From assembly GCA_016081115.2 (NCBI GenBank), contig CM071930.1:43189335-43253334 (forward strand): 64,000 nucleotides of DNA. The letters run 5' to 3'. Below, in pieces: positions 11,301-22,800 of this stretch. Made by a program: the position numbers and the translations under genes. The notes beneath the pieces are model-generated. The model did not search any database. It was not told the origin of the DNA and saw nothing but the letters and a program-made list of their open reading frames with translations. Source of the DNA: Rehmannia glutinosa (taxonomy: Eukaryota; Streptophyta; Magnoliopsida; Lamiales; Orobanchaceae). The stretch's first letter is position 1. Every line of letters begins with the position of its first letter.

Positions 11301-12455
11301 AAGGCTGTTGAGATGGATGATGCACCGATTACTCAAAATGAAGTCAATACTGCTGCTAGTGAAGCTGTTAAGACAGCTGAGGCACAGTCAGCTAGGCAGG
11401 TTAACATAGTTGCAGTTGCCAATGAAGCCACTTCATCTGAGGCACAAAGAGTTGTTTGTGAGGGAGACGAGGCGATGATTCCCGAAGGAGGATTGGGACC
11501 TTCCTGAGATCTTATTGACACACTTGGTATGCCTAATTTTGAATTTAGTGAAAAAATCCCCCTGGATGAGTTTGAGGATGACAAAAGGTTCCAAGTAAAG
11601 GTAGAAGCCGAAGACCTCAATATTCCCGAGGAAATGAGGATTGTTCCATATGGGCATGAGTTCAAATTTGCTCTAGAAGACACTAGTGAAAAAATTGAAG
11701 AATTTCGCAAGGCTTTTCGCTTTATGTTTGGAGAGATGGGAGAATTGGAATGAGGCTTTTATTACTTGTGTAGACAGATTGATAATCATGATGCAACGGT
11801 TACATCCGATATCCGTGGCACAATTTTTAGGATTAAAGAGTGGATCTTTCAGACTAACGCTGTTAGAAGAGAGCAGGTGGAATATTTTGGCTAGTTATAC
11901 AACAAAATTTTGACTTGGGTCGCTGATCAATTAGAATTTCAAAAATGCCAAAGAGATCATATGAATCGGATGGAAGTAAGTCATCTTAGTGACATAGAGC
12001 TGCTTATATCTCAAATGGAAAAGAAATTTGAGAATATGGAAGCAGTGGACAAAGATCAATTCTCTTTGATGTAGAGACAACTGACCTAACTCTCAGCTGA
12101 AGTCACACCACAGCCGATTCAATGACTCGGATGAAAATGAACTATATTCTGGAAAACATTTAGCCATTTTCCCGTGCTGATGCCAAAAAGAAGGAAAGAG
12201 TAGGAGTTCCCCCTACAACATCCGAAAAAGACAAAGGCACCAGCTCATCAATTATATCACAACTCCCGTCTTCTCTGTCAGCTGATGAGAAAGCTGAAAT
12301 GGCATTGCAAAAATCTAAGGAAGTAATGGCCTTGAAAAAAACAAAGGAGGAGATAACTAAGCTTGATAAATGCCAAGAAGGTAGAATCGAGCAACTGAGA
12401 CAATGGTATAGTGGACCGCCAGCAGGGTCACTTCCCCAGGAAGAGCAAATGAATT
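8371..12455 (+). pseudogene. family A accessory ORF, broken (A1)
   Basis: ATG at 8371 begins MATKKGSSYALDFAKLSEK. The segment around TFLEEVAMFYVNASVHDH and SLNGKEVKI resembles the plant family annotated as putative plant transposon protein (Transposase_32-like). Next come EFIFDKLCQNVQNM, GKPFHVNKRLFKGNLS, a long Pro/Thr/Lys-rich then acidic low-complexity middle (9621-11500), and a charged helical tail (RDHMNRMEVSHLSDIELL near 11950). The same blocks occur in A3 (20014-21989, 45062-45285) and partly in A2. Stops are frequent (8482, 8671, 9058, 10021 and later) and a triplication at 8931-9620 breaks the frame. Its role in retrotransposition is unknown; it is neither gag nor pol. Confidence 0.7.
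8931..9620 (+). repeat. three-copy tandem repeat of ~230 bp inside accessory ORF
   Basis: Units 8931-9159, 9160-9390 and 9391-9620 all start GAGCGAGTTC and end CTCCTGAGG(G). The middle copy has a short replaced stretch near 9342-9355. A3 has a single copy, so the triplication happened within A1. Confidence 0.92.
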
Positions 12456-13080
12456 AAGAGTTTTATACTCTGCTATCAGAAGGTTATTACTCGGGGTAGG
12501 AGATCGCTAATGTTTGGGACTTGTAATGGGCGAAAGGATTGAAAGATAAAGAATAGACTAAAATGCAGCCAACTCAAGGAATGAAAACCAAGTGTTAGCA
12601 GACTTCCAAGAGTCAACAAACATCCAACAAACATGTTTGAAAAGGTGGTAGCCAGGTAGGGGAAAGAAGTGCTAAAAGGGGAAGAAGTTCAAAAAGAGGA
12701 AAAGGAAGAGGAAGAACAAGAGCAAGTGGTATTGCATCTTATAATCCTCTGCATCGAGATGCGGCCATACTGGATCGATCTATGAGAAGCTCAAAGAAGA
12801 GAAGATGAGCGTAGGACAGATGAAATGGCGAGAAGGTATGATCAAGAAGAAGAAGAGAAAAGAAGAAAAATTGAGGAAGACAGAAGACGGCAGCAACAGA
12901 GACGATAAATGAAAGTTGTCTGAAAATATTCTTTGTACTTTTATAATGCACTTGTAATATACACACAACAATGTAAGTGCCATGAATATACTTAAATAAA
13001 ATTGCTATATTCATTTTCAATTCTTTATTTTTCGGCACAGATGTTGTAATAAGTTTTGGCATCATCCAAAAGGGGGAAAT
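12456..13080 (+). other. accessory ORF tail remnant, 3' non-coding part and polypurine tract (A1)
   Basis: Up to about 12905 the sequence encodes Arg/Glu-rich remnants (RGRSSKRGKGRG, EEEKRRKIEEDRR) matching the A2 tail at 16600-17128. The polypurine tract AAAAGGGGGAAAT (about 13068-13080) lies right against the 3' LTR and would prime plus-strand synthesis. Confidence 0.7.
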
Positions 13081-14227
13081 TGTAAGAAATTTATTGTTTA
13101 GATTTTGATGATGCTTAGAAAACTTTATATTAGGAAGTTGGCATACCCCAACTATTTCTGGAAATTCTACCTTGTAATAGATAGATAAATTAGCTAAGTC
13201 AAATAGCAGCTAAGTAGAATATGTAGAAGACTCGCTGAAGAATGCATAGAAGAATCAGTTGAGTCACAACTGAATAGATCATAAGACCTTCAGTCAAGTA
13301 CAACTCTTTTAAGAAGCCTGAAAGTACCAGATTACAAAGGTTGGGTCAACATCAAAGCTGCAGAAACAAGAGAAGCCAACAAATAGATACTAAGTAAGAG
13401 TTTGAATTTTGTCTATCTCTTTAACGAACAAATGTTTCTACTATAAAAGGCTGAAGAATTTTCAGAGATAAAGAGAGCATTATACAAGCAATACATAGAA
13501 CTGAGAAGCATTCAAGAAAGAATTGCAAATACTCTCTCAAGCGAAAATTCATATATCCTCAAGCCTAATATCGAAAACACTTCATCCAACACTCACATGA
13601 AAGATAGAAGTTGTTCTTCAAAGTTGAAGAGGAAAATATTTGTTAAAGCAAATAGGTCTATATTTCCAAGAAGTGAAGAAAGTATAGCGATGTTTAAGAT
13701 CGAACCAGAATCAAATCTAAAGGAGGGATGTGTGATCAACCCCAAAAGATTTGAAGAGCTGAAGTAGAGAGATAGCTGCCTTGCAAATAACTAAGTCCAG
13801 AAGATTGGCTGGTTGTGTGATCAAAGCAATCTTGGACTGTAATTTTGGAACAAAGTTACCATTGCATTAGTGAATTCCTCCTGGAGCAGGAGAAGAGTGG
13901 AGTAGAGTAATTACCCTATCTTCGAATCAATATAAATTTTGTGTTCTTTAAATTCTGCACTTTAATTTCTGCAATTTATTTACTTGCTTAATTTGCTATC
14001 CTTGAAACTGATTTTCTAAAAGTTAACTTCATTCAGCTGAGTTACTCTATCAAAAGTTCTCCGAGAGATTGTTGAGTGGTTAACTCTTCTGCTGAAGCTT
14101 AACTCTTTTGACTTTCAAAAGACTTAGTTGTTTTCTTTTAAACTCTGATTTTATTTAGAATTGAAAAATTGGGTAAAGTCTATTCACCCCCCTTCTAGAC
14201 TTTACTCTGCACCTCTTGGGACATACA
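13081..14227 (+). repeat. 3' LTR of A1
   Basis: Begins TGTAAGAAATTTATTG after the polypurine tract and ends CTTGGGACATACA. TATA box TATAAAA at 13442-13448. Noticeably diverged from the 5' LTR (one duplication fewer and scattered changes), so the pair is old or of mixed origin. Confidence 0.83.
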
Positions 14228-14801
14228 ATTGTGCTATCTAGGATAAGGAAGAAGAATATGTATATGGTCGATTGATCAAATGTCACTCCAAGCACATGTT
14301 TTCTAGCCAAAAGCACAACTGAAGCAAGTTTGAATTTCAAGACCATCAACAATCTTGCAAGAAGTCATCTGGTTGAATGATTACCAAATGCTATTTACAA
14401 AAAGAAAAGTATTTGTGATGCTTGTTAGAAAGGAAATTAGATCAACTCATCCTTCAAAGAGAAGACAAATCCTTCATCAACAAGGATTTTACATTTGTTG
14501 CATATGGATCTATTTAGTCCAGTTGAGCCAGCGAACATAAGTGGAAAGAAATATACCTTAGTGGTTGTGGATGATTATTCAAGATATACACAGACCATCT
14601 TTATATGTAAATAGTAGGAAACATTGCAAAGGCTTACTCAGCTGATAAAGAGAATTTAAAATGAGAAGAGTCAATCCATCATCAAGACAAGATCTGATAC
14701 AGGAACTGAGTTTATCAATGGGATTATAACTTAGTACTGTGTAGAAAATGAGATTGCTCATGAGTTGTCAGCTTCAAGAACTCCTCAGCAGAATAGAGTA
14801 G
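14228..14801 (+). pseudogene. orphan Copia pol fragment (pre-integrase and integrase core)
   Basis: Plus-strand pieces of family A pol: LNFKTINNLARSHLVE, CDACQKGN, LHLLHMDLFSPVEPANISG, KYTLVVVDDYS, an integrase core segment with TRSDTGTEFINGI, and ELSASRTPQQN before it stops dead. It aligns with A3 pol between about 48660 and 48070. It begins exactly at the last base of one LTR and ends exactly at the first base of an oppositely oriented LTR. The WLWHKKPSH stretch present in A3 is deleted. Confidence 0.85.
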
Positions 14802-16269
14802 TGTAGGTCCCATAGGGGTGAGTAGTAAGGTTTAGAAGGGGGGGTTGAATAAAACTTACTAAATTTTCGATTTAGTCCTTTTAAAATATTTTTCAAAGTT
14901 AACTCAAATCAGTTAAGTCCTAGAGAGACAACTAGGTTGGCTTATCTCAGCAAAGTTACCCATTCAACAGACTCGACAGAGCTGTTGATAGTATTACTCA
15001 GCTGGTATCGACTAACACTTAGATTTACAATTGATTTGGTTTTTGTTCAGCGGAAGACTTTTCACTCTTAATGTTTTAAACTTGTTTTTCAACACTTGTT
15101 TATAGTAAAGGTTATTATCAGTTGAGTTTAGCAATTTTAACTTAGCAACATATATAAATAATATCCAACAAATTAAACTCCTGTAAGTAAATAAGACACA
15201 AGCAATTTTATAGTATTTCGTGGATGGGGTAATTCCTCTAATTCATTCTTCTCCAACTCCTGGAGGAATCCACTAAGTAACAGATCTTGGTTACAAAGCA
15301 GACAACAGTCCGAGTCAGCCTTCATCACACAGTTGGCTGCTCATGGGACTTAGCTTCTTCACAAAACAGTTGTCTTGCTACTTCTGCTCCCTCGAACTCT
15401 TGGAATTGATCACACAACCTTCCATAGATCCCAAAGCTTCTGGTTCGAACTTGAACCATACTACTTCTTCTTCAACCTTGGAGAGTAGACCCCTTTTGTT
15501 CTTCAAACAGTTTTCTCTTAAACTTGATGAAGTAATCTTTCCTTCACTGAGTGTGTTGGATTGAGTTTCTTCGTTTTTAGGCTTGAAGAATGTCTTTGAA
15601 ATCTTGAGAGTATTTGCAGGTTTACTTGAATGCTTGTGTGCTTGTGATTCGTAATTGGTAACCTTCTCCCACTTGCTTCCTCAGCCTTTTATAGTGAAGA
15701 TTCAAATATGTCCGTTGAAGAGATATACTTATATTTCAAATCCCACTCGTAGGTTGTTGGCATGTCTTGTCCTTGCAACATTTATTAGGATCGTACCATG
15801 ATTTTAATGCACTACAGCCTTTCCTTGGTCTCTGCAGATTTTCATGTACATCCTATTGGTTCCTTGCTTTTTGCACTCTTTCAGTAAAACAACTTTATTG
15901 TTGGCACCCTGACACATGCCTATTTCCATCAAAACCTTGACTTGATTTGACAACGGATCTCTATCAGCTTTCTTCAAGTCTTGTCTGCTGCAAACCCCTT
16001 TGACATTCAATTCCAATCATCTTGGAATGACTTAGCTGTCAGTCAACTGACTGAGACAACTTTTCTGTCACTTGACCGAGACAGCTTACACACAACTGCG
16101 TCTTCTCTTCAATCTTCAGTTAACTCTTGTAATCTTCAACTTAGCCAACTTCAACTCAGCTCATGCAGTTCTATCTATTACAAGTTGAATTACAATAAAA
16201 TGGGGTGACAGCTTCCTATTCTAAGTTTTACATGGTATCATCAAAATTTAAACATAAATTTTCCTAACG
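14802..16269 (-). repeat. 3' LTR of A2
   Basis: Reverse complement of the family A LTR. The outer end reads TGTAGGTCCC on the plus strand; the inner end is CCTAACG, so the expected terminal TG has become CG. The TATA box (TTTTATA on the plus strand) is at 15687-15693. Confidence 0.82.
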
Positions 16270-17660
16270 ATTTTCTCTTTTTGATGATTCCAAAACTTAA
16301 ATAATTACAACATAGTAAATAGTGCAGTAACAAAGAATGTATGTGTAGAATATGTCAATTTTATTGATCATATCATTCTTGTACTTTACAAACGTACTTT
16401 ACAAAGCTATTACAAAGTATACTCTATACAATGTATCAAAGTTATACTACCTATACAACTGTATCAGAGCTTATTATAGAACTAATATACAACAGGTATC
16501 AGAGCTATATGATATTGCAAGAATGTACTTACAAATTTTGTATTTACAGTTACGTAAAATACACTGAAGGGGTTTTAGCCGTCTTCAATGCCTCGACTGC
16601 TTCCTTCTTCTCTATTGTTCTTCAGCTCTCTTCCTCTTTTTGTCTTCTTCTTCTCTCTTTCTCTTTTAGCAGCAGGGTCCTCATTTCGCTGCCTTTCTTC
16701 CCATTCTCGATTTGCTCATTCATTTTCAGCTTTTTGTCTTCTTCTAGGCTCCTCATTCTTGCGCTCCACTTTGATATTTGCAAGAGTGTCGAACCCATCC
16801 CAGTAGTTGATTCCATTCTTCTGTGGATCAACGTACCTTACATATTTAAGTCTTGACTGTGGTGGAGTGCCTCCGCTTCTGCCACCACTTCCAAACCTTC
16901 CTCTTCCTCGATAAGACTCAGCTCCTCCTCTAGGAGTGTACTATACAGGAGTCTTCCCAGTCGACTGAATACTAGAACTCTGCTGCTTCTCAGGTGAATT
17001 GCATAAATCGAGTCCTTTCTCCCAATACAGTCCCACTCTTGTGGTAGAGTCATGTTCTTGAAGTAGCTTTCCGCCTCTAGAGTTTGAAATTCCTCTAGTG
17101 ATCTAGGTTCAGATCCTGCATCAGGCATCGTGATTTCTCAAGGGGGTCTTACAGCTGGGGAATCTTTCAATAAACCAGCTGGGGGGCCTTCGAACCTTGC
17201 TTTTATATCTTTTATTCTCTCGGAGTGCTTCTCAGCTAACTTGTCAAATTCAGCTTCAATGGCTTTTCTGAACTGTTTGACTGCCAATTCAGCTTTCTCT
17301 TCTACGGTCAGCTCTTTCGGTATTTTGCTGAGAATTGAGGCTGTAACTTCACTCTGCTGTGGGGTCTTAGCAAACAAGATTTTCAAGGGTGGCTTCTTCA
17401 TTGAAATGTCTTCCCCTTGCTTATTTTCCCTTTCACTCCTTCCATATCACTCCGCAGCTTTTCTTTCCTTTCCTCTTCCCCTTTTTTTGCATCATCACCA
17501 AGGGGTAAAGCCAAGTTAGGGAATACTCCACTTAGGAGTAGATCAATCTTATTATTTGTCATGTCATGCTTATCGTCAGTCTTGGAGTGTGTTGTTCTGA
17601 ATTATGATCTTAAAGCCATGGTCTCAACGACCATCAGCTTCATCTTAATTTGGAGCACAT
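16270..17660 (-). pseudogene. accessory ORF tail and 3' non-coding part (A2)
   Basis: Read downward. KELTVEEKAELAVKQFRKAI (within 17401-17138) and SLEEFQTLEAESYF (within 17128-16838) match the Lys/Glu-rich distal part of the A1 accessory ORF, followed by the charged tail near 16830-16620. The frame is interrupted several times. About 16570-16300 is non-coding and AT-rich. A weak polypurine stretch (AAAAAGAGAAAAT, about 16272-16284 reversed) precedes the LTR. Confidence 0.65.
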
Positions 17661-18509
17661 TTATCTGCTGTTCCATATTGGCTTCATCCTTTGAATTTCG
17701 GACTTATGCTGAGCCTTGAGCAATTCCATATCACTTTTGTGGGATTGATCCATCCTAAATATGTGGTCCCTTTGCCGTTGCTGGAACTTGGCATTGTCTG
17801 AGCTTACATCTATCTCCTCTTGCTCTATTATTCTCAGATCAAATTCGTAGGCTTTGAGATCTGAGAATAGCTCATGGTTTGATGTTTTTGAGAGGTCCAT
17901 GGAATGTCTTAGTGCCATGACTTTCATTTCCCAGTCAGCTGGGAGGCTTCTTAATATCTTCATACACATTTCCTTCTGTGTATATTCTTTCCCAAGAGAT
18001 GAAAGCTCATTTGTAATCTCAGTAAATCTGGCATCCGGCTGATCCAGAGTTTCACCTGCAAGCATTTTGAAATTTTCAAATTTTTAAACAACAACAGATA
18101 GTTTATTTTCTTTAATTTGATCTGATCCTTCACAAATTAAAGTTAGCTTTTCCCAAATCTCTTTGGCTGATTTGCAAGATTTGACTTTATTGAACATGGC
18201 TTTGTCCAATGTCTTTTAGAGAAAATCATTAGCCACATTGTCCAGGTTGTATCTCTTTCTATCATCATTTATCCACTCAGTCCTAGGTTTTTCAACCATG
18301 GCTGGTCTTGCTTCAGCAGCAGCTTCTTTTCCTTCAGCTGCAGTTGCTCTTCTTACAACCGTTTTCACTTTGAGTATCTGCAGTGGCCCATCCTCTATCA
18401 CAAGCAACATTTCATCATGTAGTGCAGATAGATGAGCCTGCATACGAACTTTCCAATCATAAAATTCTTCAACAGAGAACATAGGAATACGCATTAGATT
18501 TGCTTCCAT
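17661..18509 (-). pseudogene. Copia gag fused in frame to accessory ORF segment (A2)
   Basis: ATG at 18509 (MEANLMRIPMFSVEEFYDW) starts a UBN2-type gag. It stops at 18216-18218, resumes as KSCKSAKEIWEKL, then FKMLAGETLDQPDARF down to LKAYEFDLR. After that it no longer follows gag but the accessory ORF (FQQRQRDHIFRMDQSHKSDMELL, compare A1 near 11940). The zinc knuckle and all of pol are therefore missing. Intact family A gag continues differently at this point in A3 (ELRRKGQEEIVV). Confidence 0.8.
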
Positions 18510-18609
18510 GATAATAACTTTGCTTAAAAGTGAAAGACTTTGAAACACAAGAGTTTAAAAACTTTTGGAAAAGATAGAGATCTAGTTCAGTAACCAGTGC
18601 GGAAGGCTC

Positions 18610-18635
18610 AATGAACCAACCACTCCGATACCACT
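18610..18635 (-). other. primer-binding site of A2
   Basis: On the minus strand AGTGGTATCGGAGTGG follows the LTR end, one base off the Met-tRNA-complementary TGGTATCAGAG. It shows that the LTR at 18636-20013 is the 5' LTR of a downward-reading element. Confidence 0.82.
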
Positions 18636-20013
18636 TATAGGTCCCAAGGGGTGTGAAGTAAGGTTTAGAAGGGGGGTGAATAAACCTTACCAAATTTTCG
18701 ATTTAGTCCTTTTAAACTTGGCTGATTGATTTCTAACAGTAGAAGACTTAACACCCTTTGTTTAGTATTAAGCTTGCTTTTAACACTTGATTTTTAGCAC
18801 TTAGTTAATTATCAGTTGGATAGCAAATACAATACTAACAACAGATATAAAGTAAATATGCAGGAAAGTAAGTTTGCTGAAAGTAAATGACACATATATT
18901 TTATAAAGGTTCGAAGATGGGGTAATTCTACTAATCCTGTCTTCTCCAACTCCTCAAGGAATCCACTATGTAACAAATCCGTTTACAAAGCGCTGAACAG
19001 TCTGGAGACAGCCTTGATCACACAGCTGGCTTCTCTTGCGACTCAGCTTCTTCACAAGGCAGCTGCCTTGCTACTTTAGCTCACTTTCTCAAGTTCTTGG
19101 ATTTGATCACGAAGCCCTCCAACAAACTTGATAATGGTTCGACCTGGAACCTTTCTACAATCCTGACTTGGAAAGTAGACCCCTTTGGTTCTTCAAAAGT
19201 TTCCTCCTCAATAGATTTGAAGTTGTCTTTCCTTCACAACTTGTGTTGGATAGATTTCCTTCGAGTTACAGGCTAGAGGAATTGCTTGAATGTCTATGAG
19301 AATATTTGGTTAAAATGCTTGAATATTGCTTGTTTGTTCGTGGTTCAGGTAACCTCTTCTCAATAACTTCCTCAGCCTTTTATAGTGCACATTTGGAAGG
19401 CTAATTTTAAATGGCACTTTGTGTTCGTTGGCTTGTCTTGTCTTGGTCTGCAGTCCTTAGTGTTGACCTTTCCTTGTATTAAATGTCTTTGCAGCATTGC
19501 AGGTGCCTGACACAAGGTGTGGTGTTTCCCATTGGTTCATTCCTTTTGCATAATTCTGGGAATAACACTTTAGACCTGACAGCTTTGACATATTACTATA
19601 TTGAGTAATATTCTTGACTTTAATCAACAGATCTAAGTCAGTTGTCTTGACTAGACTGCTGCCTTTACCCCAGGTGACTTGAGTCTGCTCCAATCATTGG
19701 ATTGACTTAACTGTCACTTCAACTTGAGACATGGCTTCTTGAGTTGACTTAACTGGCACTTCTTACAGCTGTTCCCCAGCTGACTCTCCTTCAGTCGAGT
19801 CCTTGACTTACTTCATGGCATTACTCAGCTGACACACATCAGAGTCTTCACATAGTCCGCAGTGGACTTCTTGTATTCCTTGGCATAGCTGACTTGGCTC
19901 AGTTCTTTCAGCCCTATTTATTACAATGAAAATTACAAGGCAAATGGGGTGCCAACTTCCTAGTTTAAGTTTTACATAATATCATCAAAATCTAACAAAT
20001 AAATTTCCTAACA
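18636..20013 (-). repeat. 5' LTR of A2
   Basis: Starts (minus strand) TGTTAGGAAATTTATT at 20013 and ends GGGACCTATA, with one G to A change in the terminal CA-side motif. TATA box (TTTTATA on plus) at 19378-19384. Upstream of 20013 there is no polypurine tract, only accessory ORF sequence of A3. Confidence 0.82.
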
Positions 20014-21989
20014 AACCTCAATCTGTTGAACTGTAAGATTCTCACCATCGCCTCCTAATTCCTTTTTTGGTTGGTCTCCCACAGCCTCCTCTGACATAGC
20101 TGTAGTGGTTTGAGTTTCCCCCTCAGTTGGCGCACCAGCTGAGTCTCGAGCTATGGGGTCACTCGAAACCTGAAACCCAATTTTTTATACAATTGAGTGT
20201 TCAGCCGTTGGGGCAGGTGTCTCAACACCTTCTGCAGAGAGTGGCTTGGCTAAGGTGCCCCCTTCTTCACCTTCCTTAGCTTCATCGCCAGTCTTCCTGG
20301 AATTGTCTTCCTTAGAGAGCACATGAGATGTGGTTACTTGAATATTTTTCACCATCTCCATTACTTGAATATTTTTCACCATCTCTATTTATTTGTTGCT
20401 CGTGCATCTCCTCAGATTCTTTCTTGCCTTAGCTCAGCTCTTTCAACTTCATCAGCAAGGTCCAATTCTTCCACATCATCACTGCTGGTAGCTGGCTCTA
20501 AGGCAAACTCAGGGGCTTCAGTGGAGAGGCAAGAATGGGGCTTTTGCGATTCAATAAGAGCCTTTGCCTTCTCAGCCTCCTTGATTTTGGCATCATCCTT
20601 GATTACGATCAACATGTCTGCACAACTGTCATCATCCAGTGCAGATCAAACATCAACTCCCAAAAATGATAGGAGGTATTCTTCCTCTTCAATGAATTTA
20701 GGGTGTTGAAATTAGGATCCAACTTCACTGAGCTTCCTTGATCTCCACATCCACAGCCTTTCTCGAATTTCTGGATATGCAGGAGACAGTATCATAAGAT
20801 CATCATCTTTTTCCTCCTGCACAGATGCAAGTGGAGAATGTTCCTTCTCAAGTGTTAGAGCATCGGTTTGAGGGGACTAAACAACTAACTCTTTAGAATG
20901 ATCAGTTGTATCTGCTCCGTATTCCTCAGCTGTCTCCCGAACAACTAACTCTTGTTCAGTATGCTGATCTACATCATCAGTCTTCTCAACTTCCTTAGAC
21001 TGCTCTTCTTGAGCTTCAACAGTCTCCTTTACCGGTTGAGTGCCAGATCCAGTTGGCTTCTCAAAATCTGATTTCTTGAACAATCTTCTTTATTTTGTTG
21101 GAACCAAGGGAACTTCTGGCTCCACATCTTCAGGCTTATCAAAGGTAAAAGCCTTTTCGACTGTCTTCTGTTTCTTGGACACAACTGCTTTCCTAGACAC
21201 AGCAGTGCGCTTCTTCTTCACGACTGAAGAAGGTACAAAAGGTTCCTTCTCAGTCTCTCTTCTGGGGAAGGTGACGGTTCTGGGACGGCTGCATGGGCAG
21301 GTGCTTTCTCTGAAATGGCTGCAGCGGCAGGTGCTTTCTTTACTGCAGCAACTCTGTTTTTCTTTTGAATCGGCTTTGGAGAAGGAGCTGGGGTGGTTGC
21401 CGCAGTGTCCTCAGGGACATGATCAGCTGACTCACCTTCACTGGTGTCATCTCCTCTAGTATGATCTTGCCTATGAGCTCCAGAGAGGTCAGCTTTGAAC
21501 ATCATCTTGTTAACATGGAAAGGTTTCCCATGCCTGAGCGGAATCCCTTTCATCTCCATCAAATGGCCAATGACCAGGCCATACCCTAGTGAGCTCAGGA
21601 ATAGACCATCATCTTTTATAGTCTTGTTCATGACGTTCTGGCAGATTCGACTGAAGATGAACTCAGCGCAGTTCACCTTCTTCTCTTCCAGGATATCAAC
21701 CATAACAATCAGTTCGTCCTAAACAGCTAATTGAAGCTGACAAACTTCATGTCCACGCACTTGGACACGATGTCCATTATCTTATGATAGTCGCCCTGAT
21801 CAACGACTTCTTGGCTGTGGAAACAGCCTTAGCAGCAGACTCTGGCTTGGCAATCTCCTTCCATGCCACAACCAGGCTCACGTCCTTCTCAGCTACTTAC
21901 TTCATCCCTTCCGAGGGCAGGTGACAATGTTCAGCTAAGTCTGAAGCAGTGATTTTGATGTCCTTATTGTGGACTGATGACCTTATTTC
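20014..21989 (-). pseudogene. family A accessory ORF, distal part (A3)
   Basis: Continues the ORF begun at 45285 after the B1 insertion: EIRSSVHNKDIKITASDLAEHC directly follows VEVHDG of the proximal part. Then come VNCAEFIFSRICQNVMNK and GKPFHVNKMMFKADLSGAH (21703-21480), a Pro/Ala/Lys-rich region, and acidic Glu/Thr-rich stretches with TVKETVEAQEEQ-like content near 21000. Several stops break it. It ends abruptly in the A2 LTR, so the charged tail is missing. The N-terminal half resembles the putative plant transposon protein family; the function is unknown. Confidence 0.7.
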
Positions 21990-22232
21990 TGTTAGTCCAA
22001 GTGGCTACGATAATCTAGAGGGGGGTGAATAGATTATCTCGGTTTTTCAGATTTTGCCCTCTTTTTCGAAAATTCAAGCAAGGACGAAATGATAAGTGCG
22101 GAAAATAAATAGCACACTTTGATTTAAAGAGGTTCAACCCACCTAGGGCCTAATCCTCTACCACCCCAGTATATCCGGGATGGATTTCAAAAAAAGAAAA
22201 AAAGATTTTATTAATTACCAAAATTAATAATA

Positions 22233-22403
22233 CAACACCTTGAGGATTACCACAACCCTCTTGCAACACCTTGAGGATTACCACAACCCTCTTACACCAC
22301 CTTGAGGATTACCACAACCCTCTTACAACACCTTTGAAGATTACCACAACCTTCAAACACCTATCACCTAGATCACCCAAGTGTATTCTTACCACAAGAA
22401 TAC
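22233..22403 (-). repeat. inverted-repeat (hairpin) array in R-U5 of B1 3' LTR
   Basis: Several adjacent modules of about 30 bases, each a stem around a GTGGT-type loop when read on the minus strand. The outermost (22403-22383) is GTATTCTT-GTGGT-AAGAATAC. The repeated modules near 22235-22330 pair GAGGGTT with AATCCTC, allowing one G-U. A further module near 22333-22355 pairs GAAGGTT with AATCTTC. The array lies about 220 bases downstream of the TATA box, so it would be in the RNA leader. Confidence 0.75.
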
Positions 22404-22625
22404 TCACAAGGATGTCTTGTGTTGAATGATGACCAAAAATCAAGATTACAACTCAATGATGAATGATGCAATATGAGTACAAGTGTAATCAAGAATTGAA
22501 AGCCTAGACCTCAAATTTGTGCAAGTGAAAGTGCTTAGACTAATACAACAAGATATATGAAAGTGTTCGCTTGTATGCTCTTTGCTTGTGTAGAGTGTTG
22601 TATCTTGTTGCCTGAATGAAGCCTC

Positions 22626-22633
22626 TATTTATA
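22626..22633 (-). promoter_or_regulatory. TATA box of B1 3' LTR
   Basis: TATTTATA on plus (TATAAATA on minus) with the context CTATAAATAGAGG. The same box is at 36978-36985 in the 5' LTR and at the matching place in B2 and B3. Confidence 0.75.
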
Positions 22634-22800
22634 GGAGAGGTCTTGGCTTTGATTTCCAGACATAGGCTCCTCCTTGTGGAGTGATTTTCAGCAAAAGAAA
22701 CCATTTAAAATCATCAATATAGCTGTTAGAAATCAATCCCTCAAAATAGGGAAAAGCTGCCTGAAAATGCAACGGATAGTTTGCTGATAAAACAGGGGTG

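Larger units (their letters stand above)
5755..14227 (+). mobile_element. A1: Copia-type LTR retrotransposon, pol deleted, accessory ORF retained
   Basis: Order on the plus strand: 5' LTR (5755-7287), Met-tRNA primer-binding site, start of gag, end of RNase H, spacer, accessory ORF, polypurine tract, 3' LTR (13081-14227). Gag after about residue 90 and nearly all of pol are gone, so it cannot move on its own. The flanks do not show a matching 5-base duplication (TAAAT on the left, ATTGT on the right), so at least one end has been rearranged after insertion. Confidence 0.85.
14802..20013 (-). mobile_element. A2: Copia derivative, gag joined to accessory ORF tail, no pol
   Basis: On the minus strand: LTR (20013 to 18636), primer-binding site, gag (18509 to about 17800), direct passage into the accessory ORF tail (to about 16600), 3' non-coding part, LTR (16269 to 14802). 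No protease, integrase or reverse transcriptase is left. The flanks (AGTAG before 14802, AACCT after 20013) do not match, so an end has been exchanged or the copy arose by recombination. Its upper LTR cuts into the accessory ORF of A3. Confidence 0.8.

Noticed and set aside
18636..20013. This LTR as the true 3' LTR of A3
   Set aside because: A3 accessory ORF runs straight into it with no polypurine tract, and a primer-binding site lies on its lower side, so it is the 5' LTR of A2.
22233..22403. Regularly spaced repeats resembling a CRISPR array
   Set aside because: The units are adjacent, imperfect and self-complementary inside a plant LTR, without unique spacers or cas genes.
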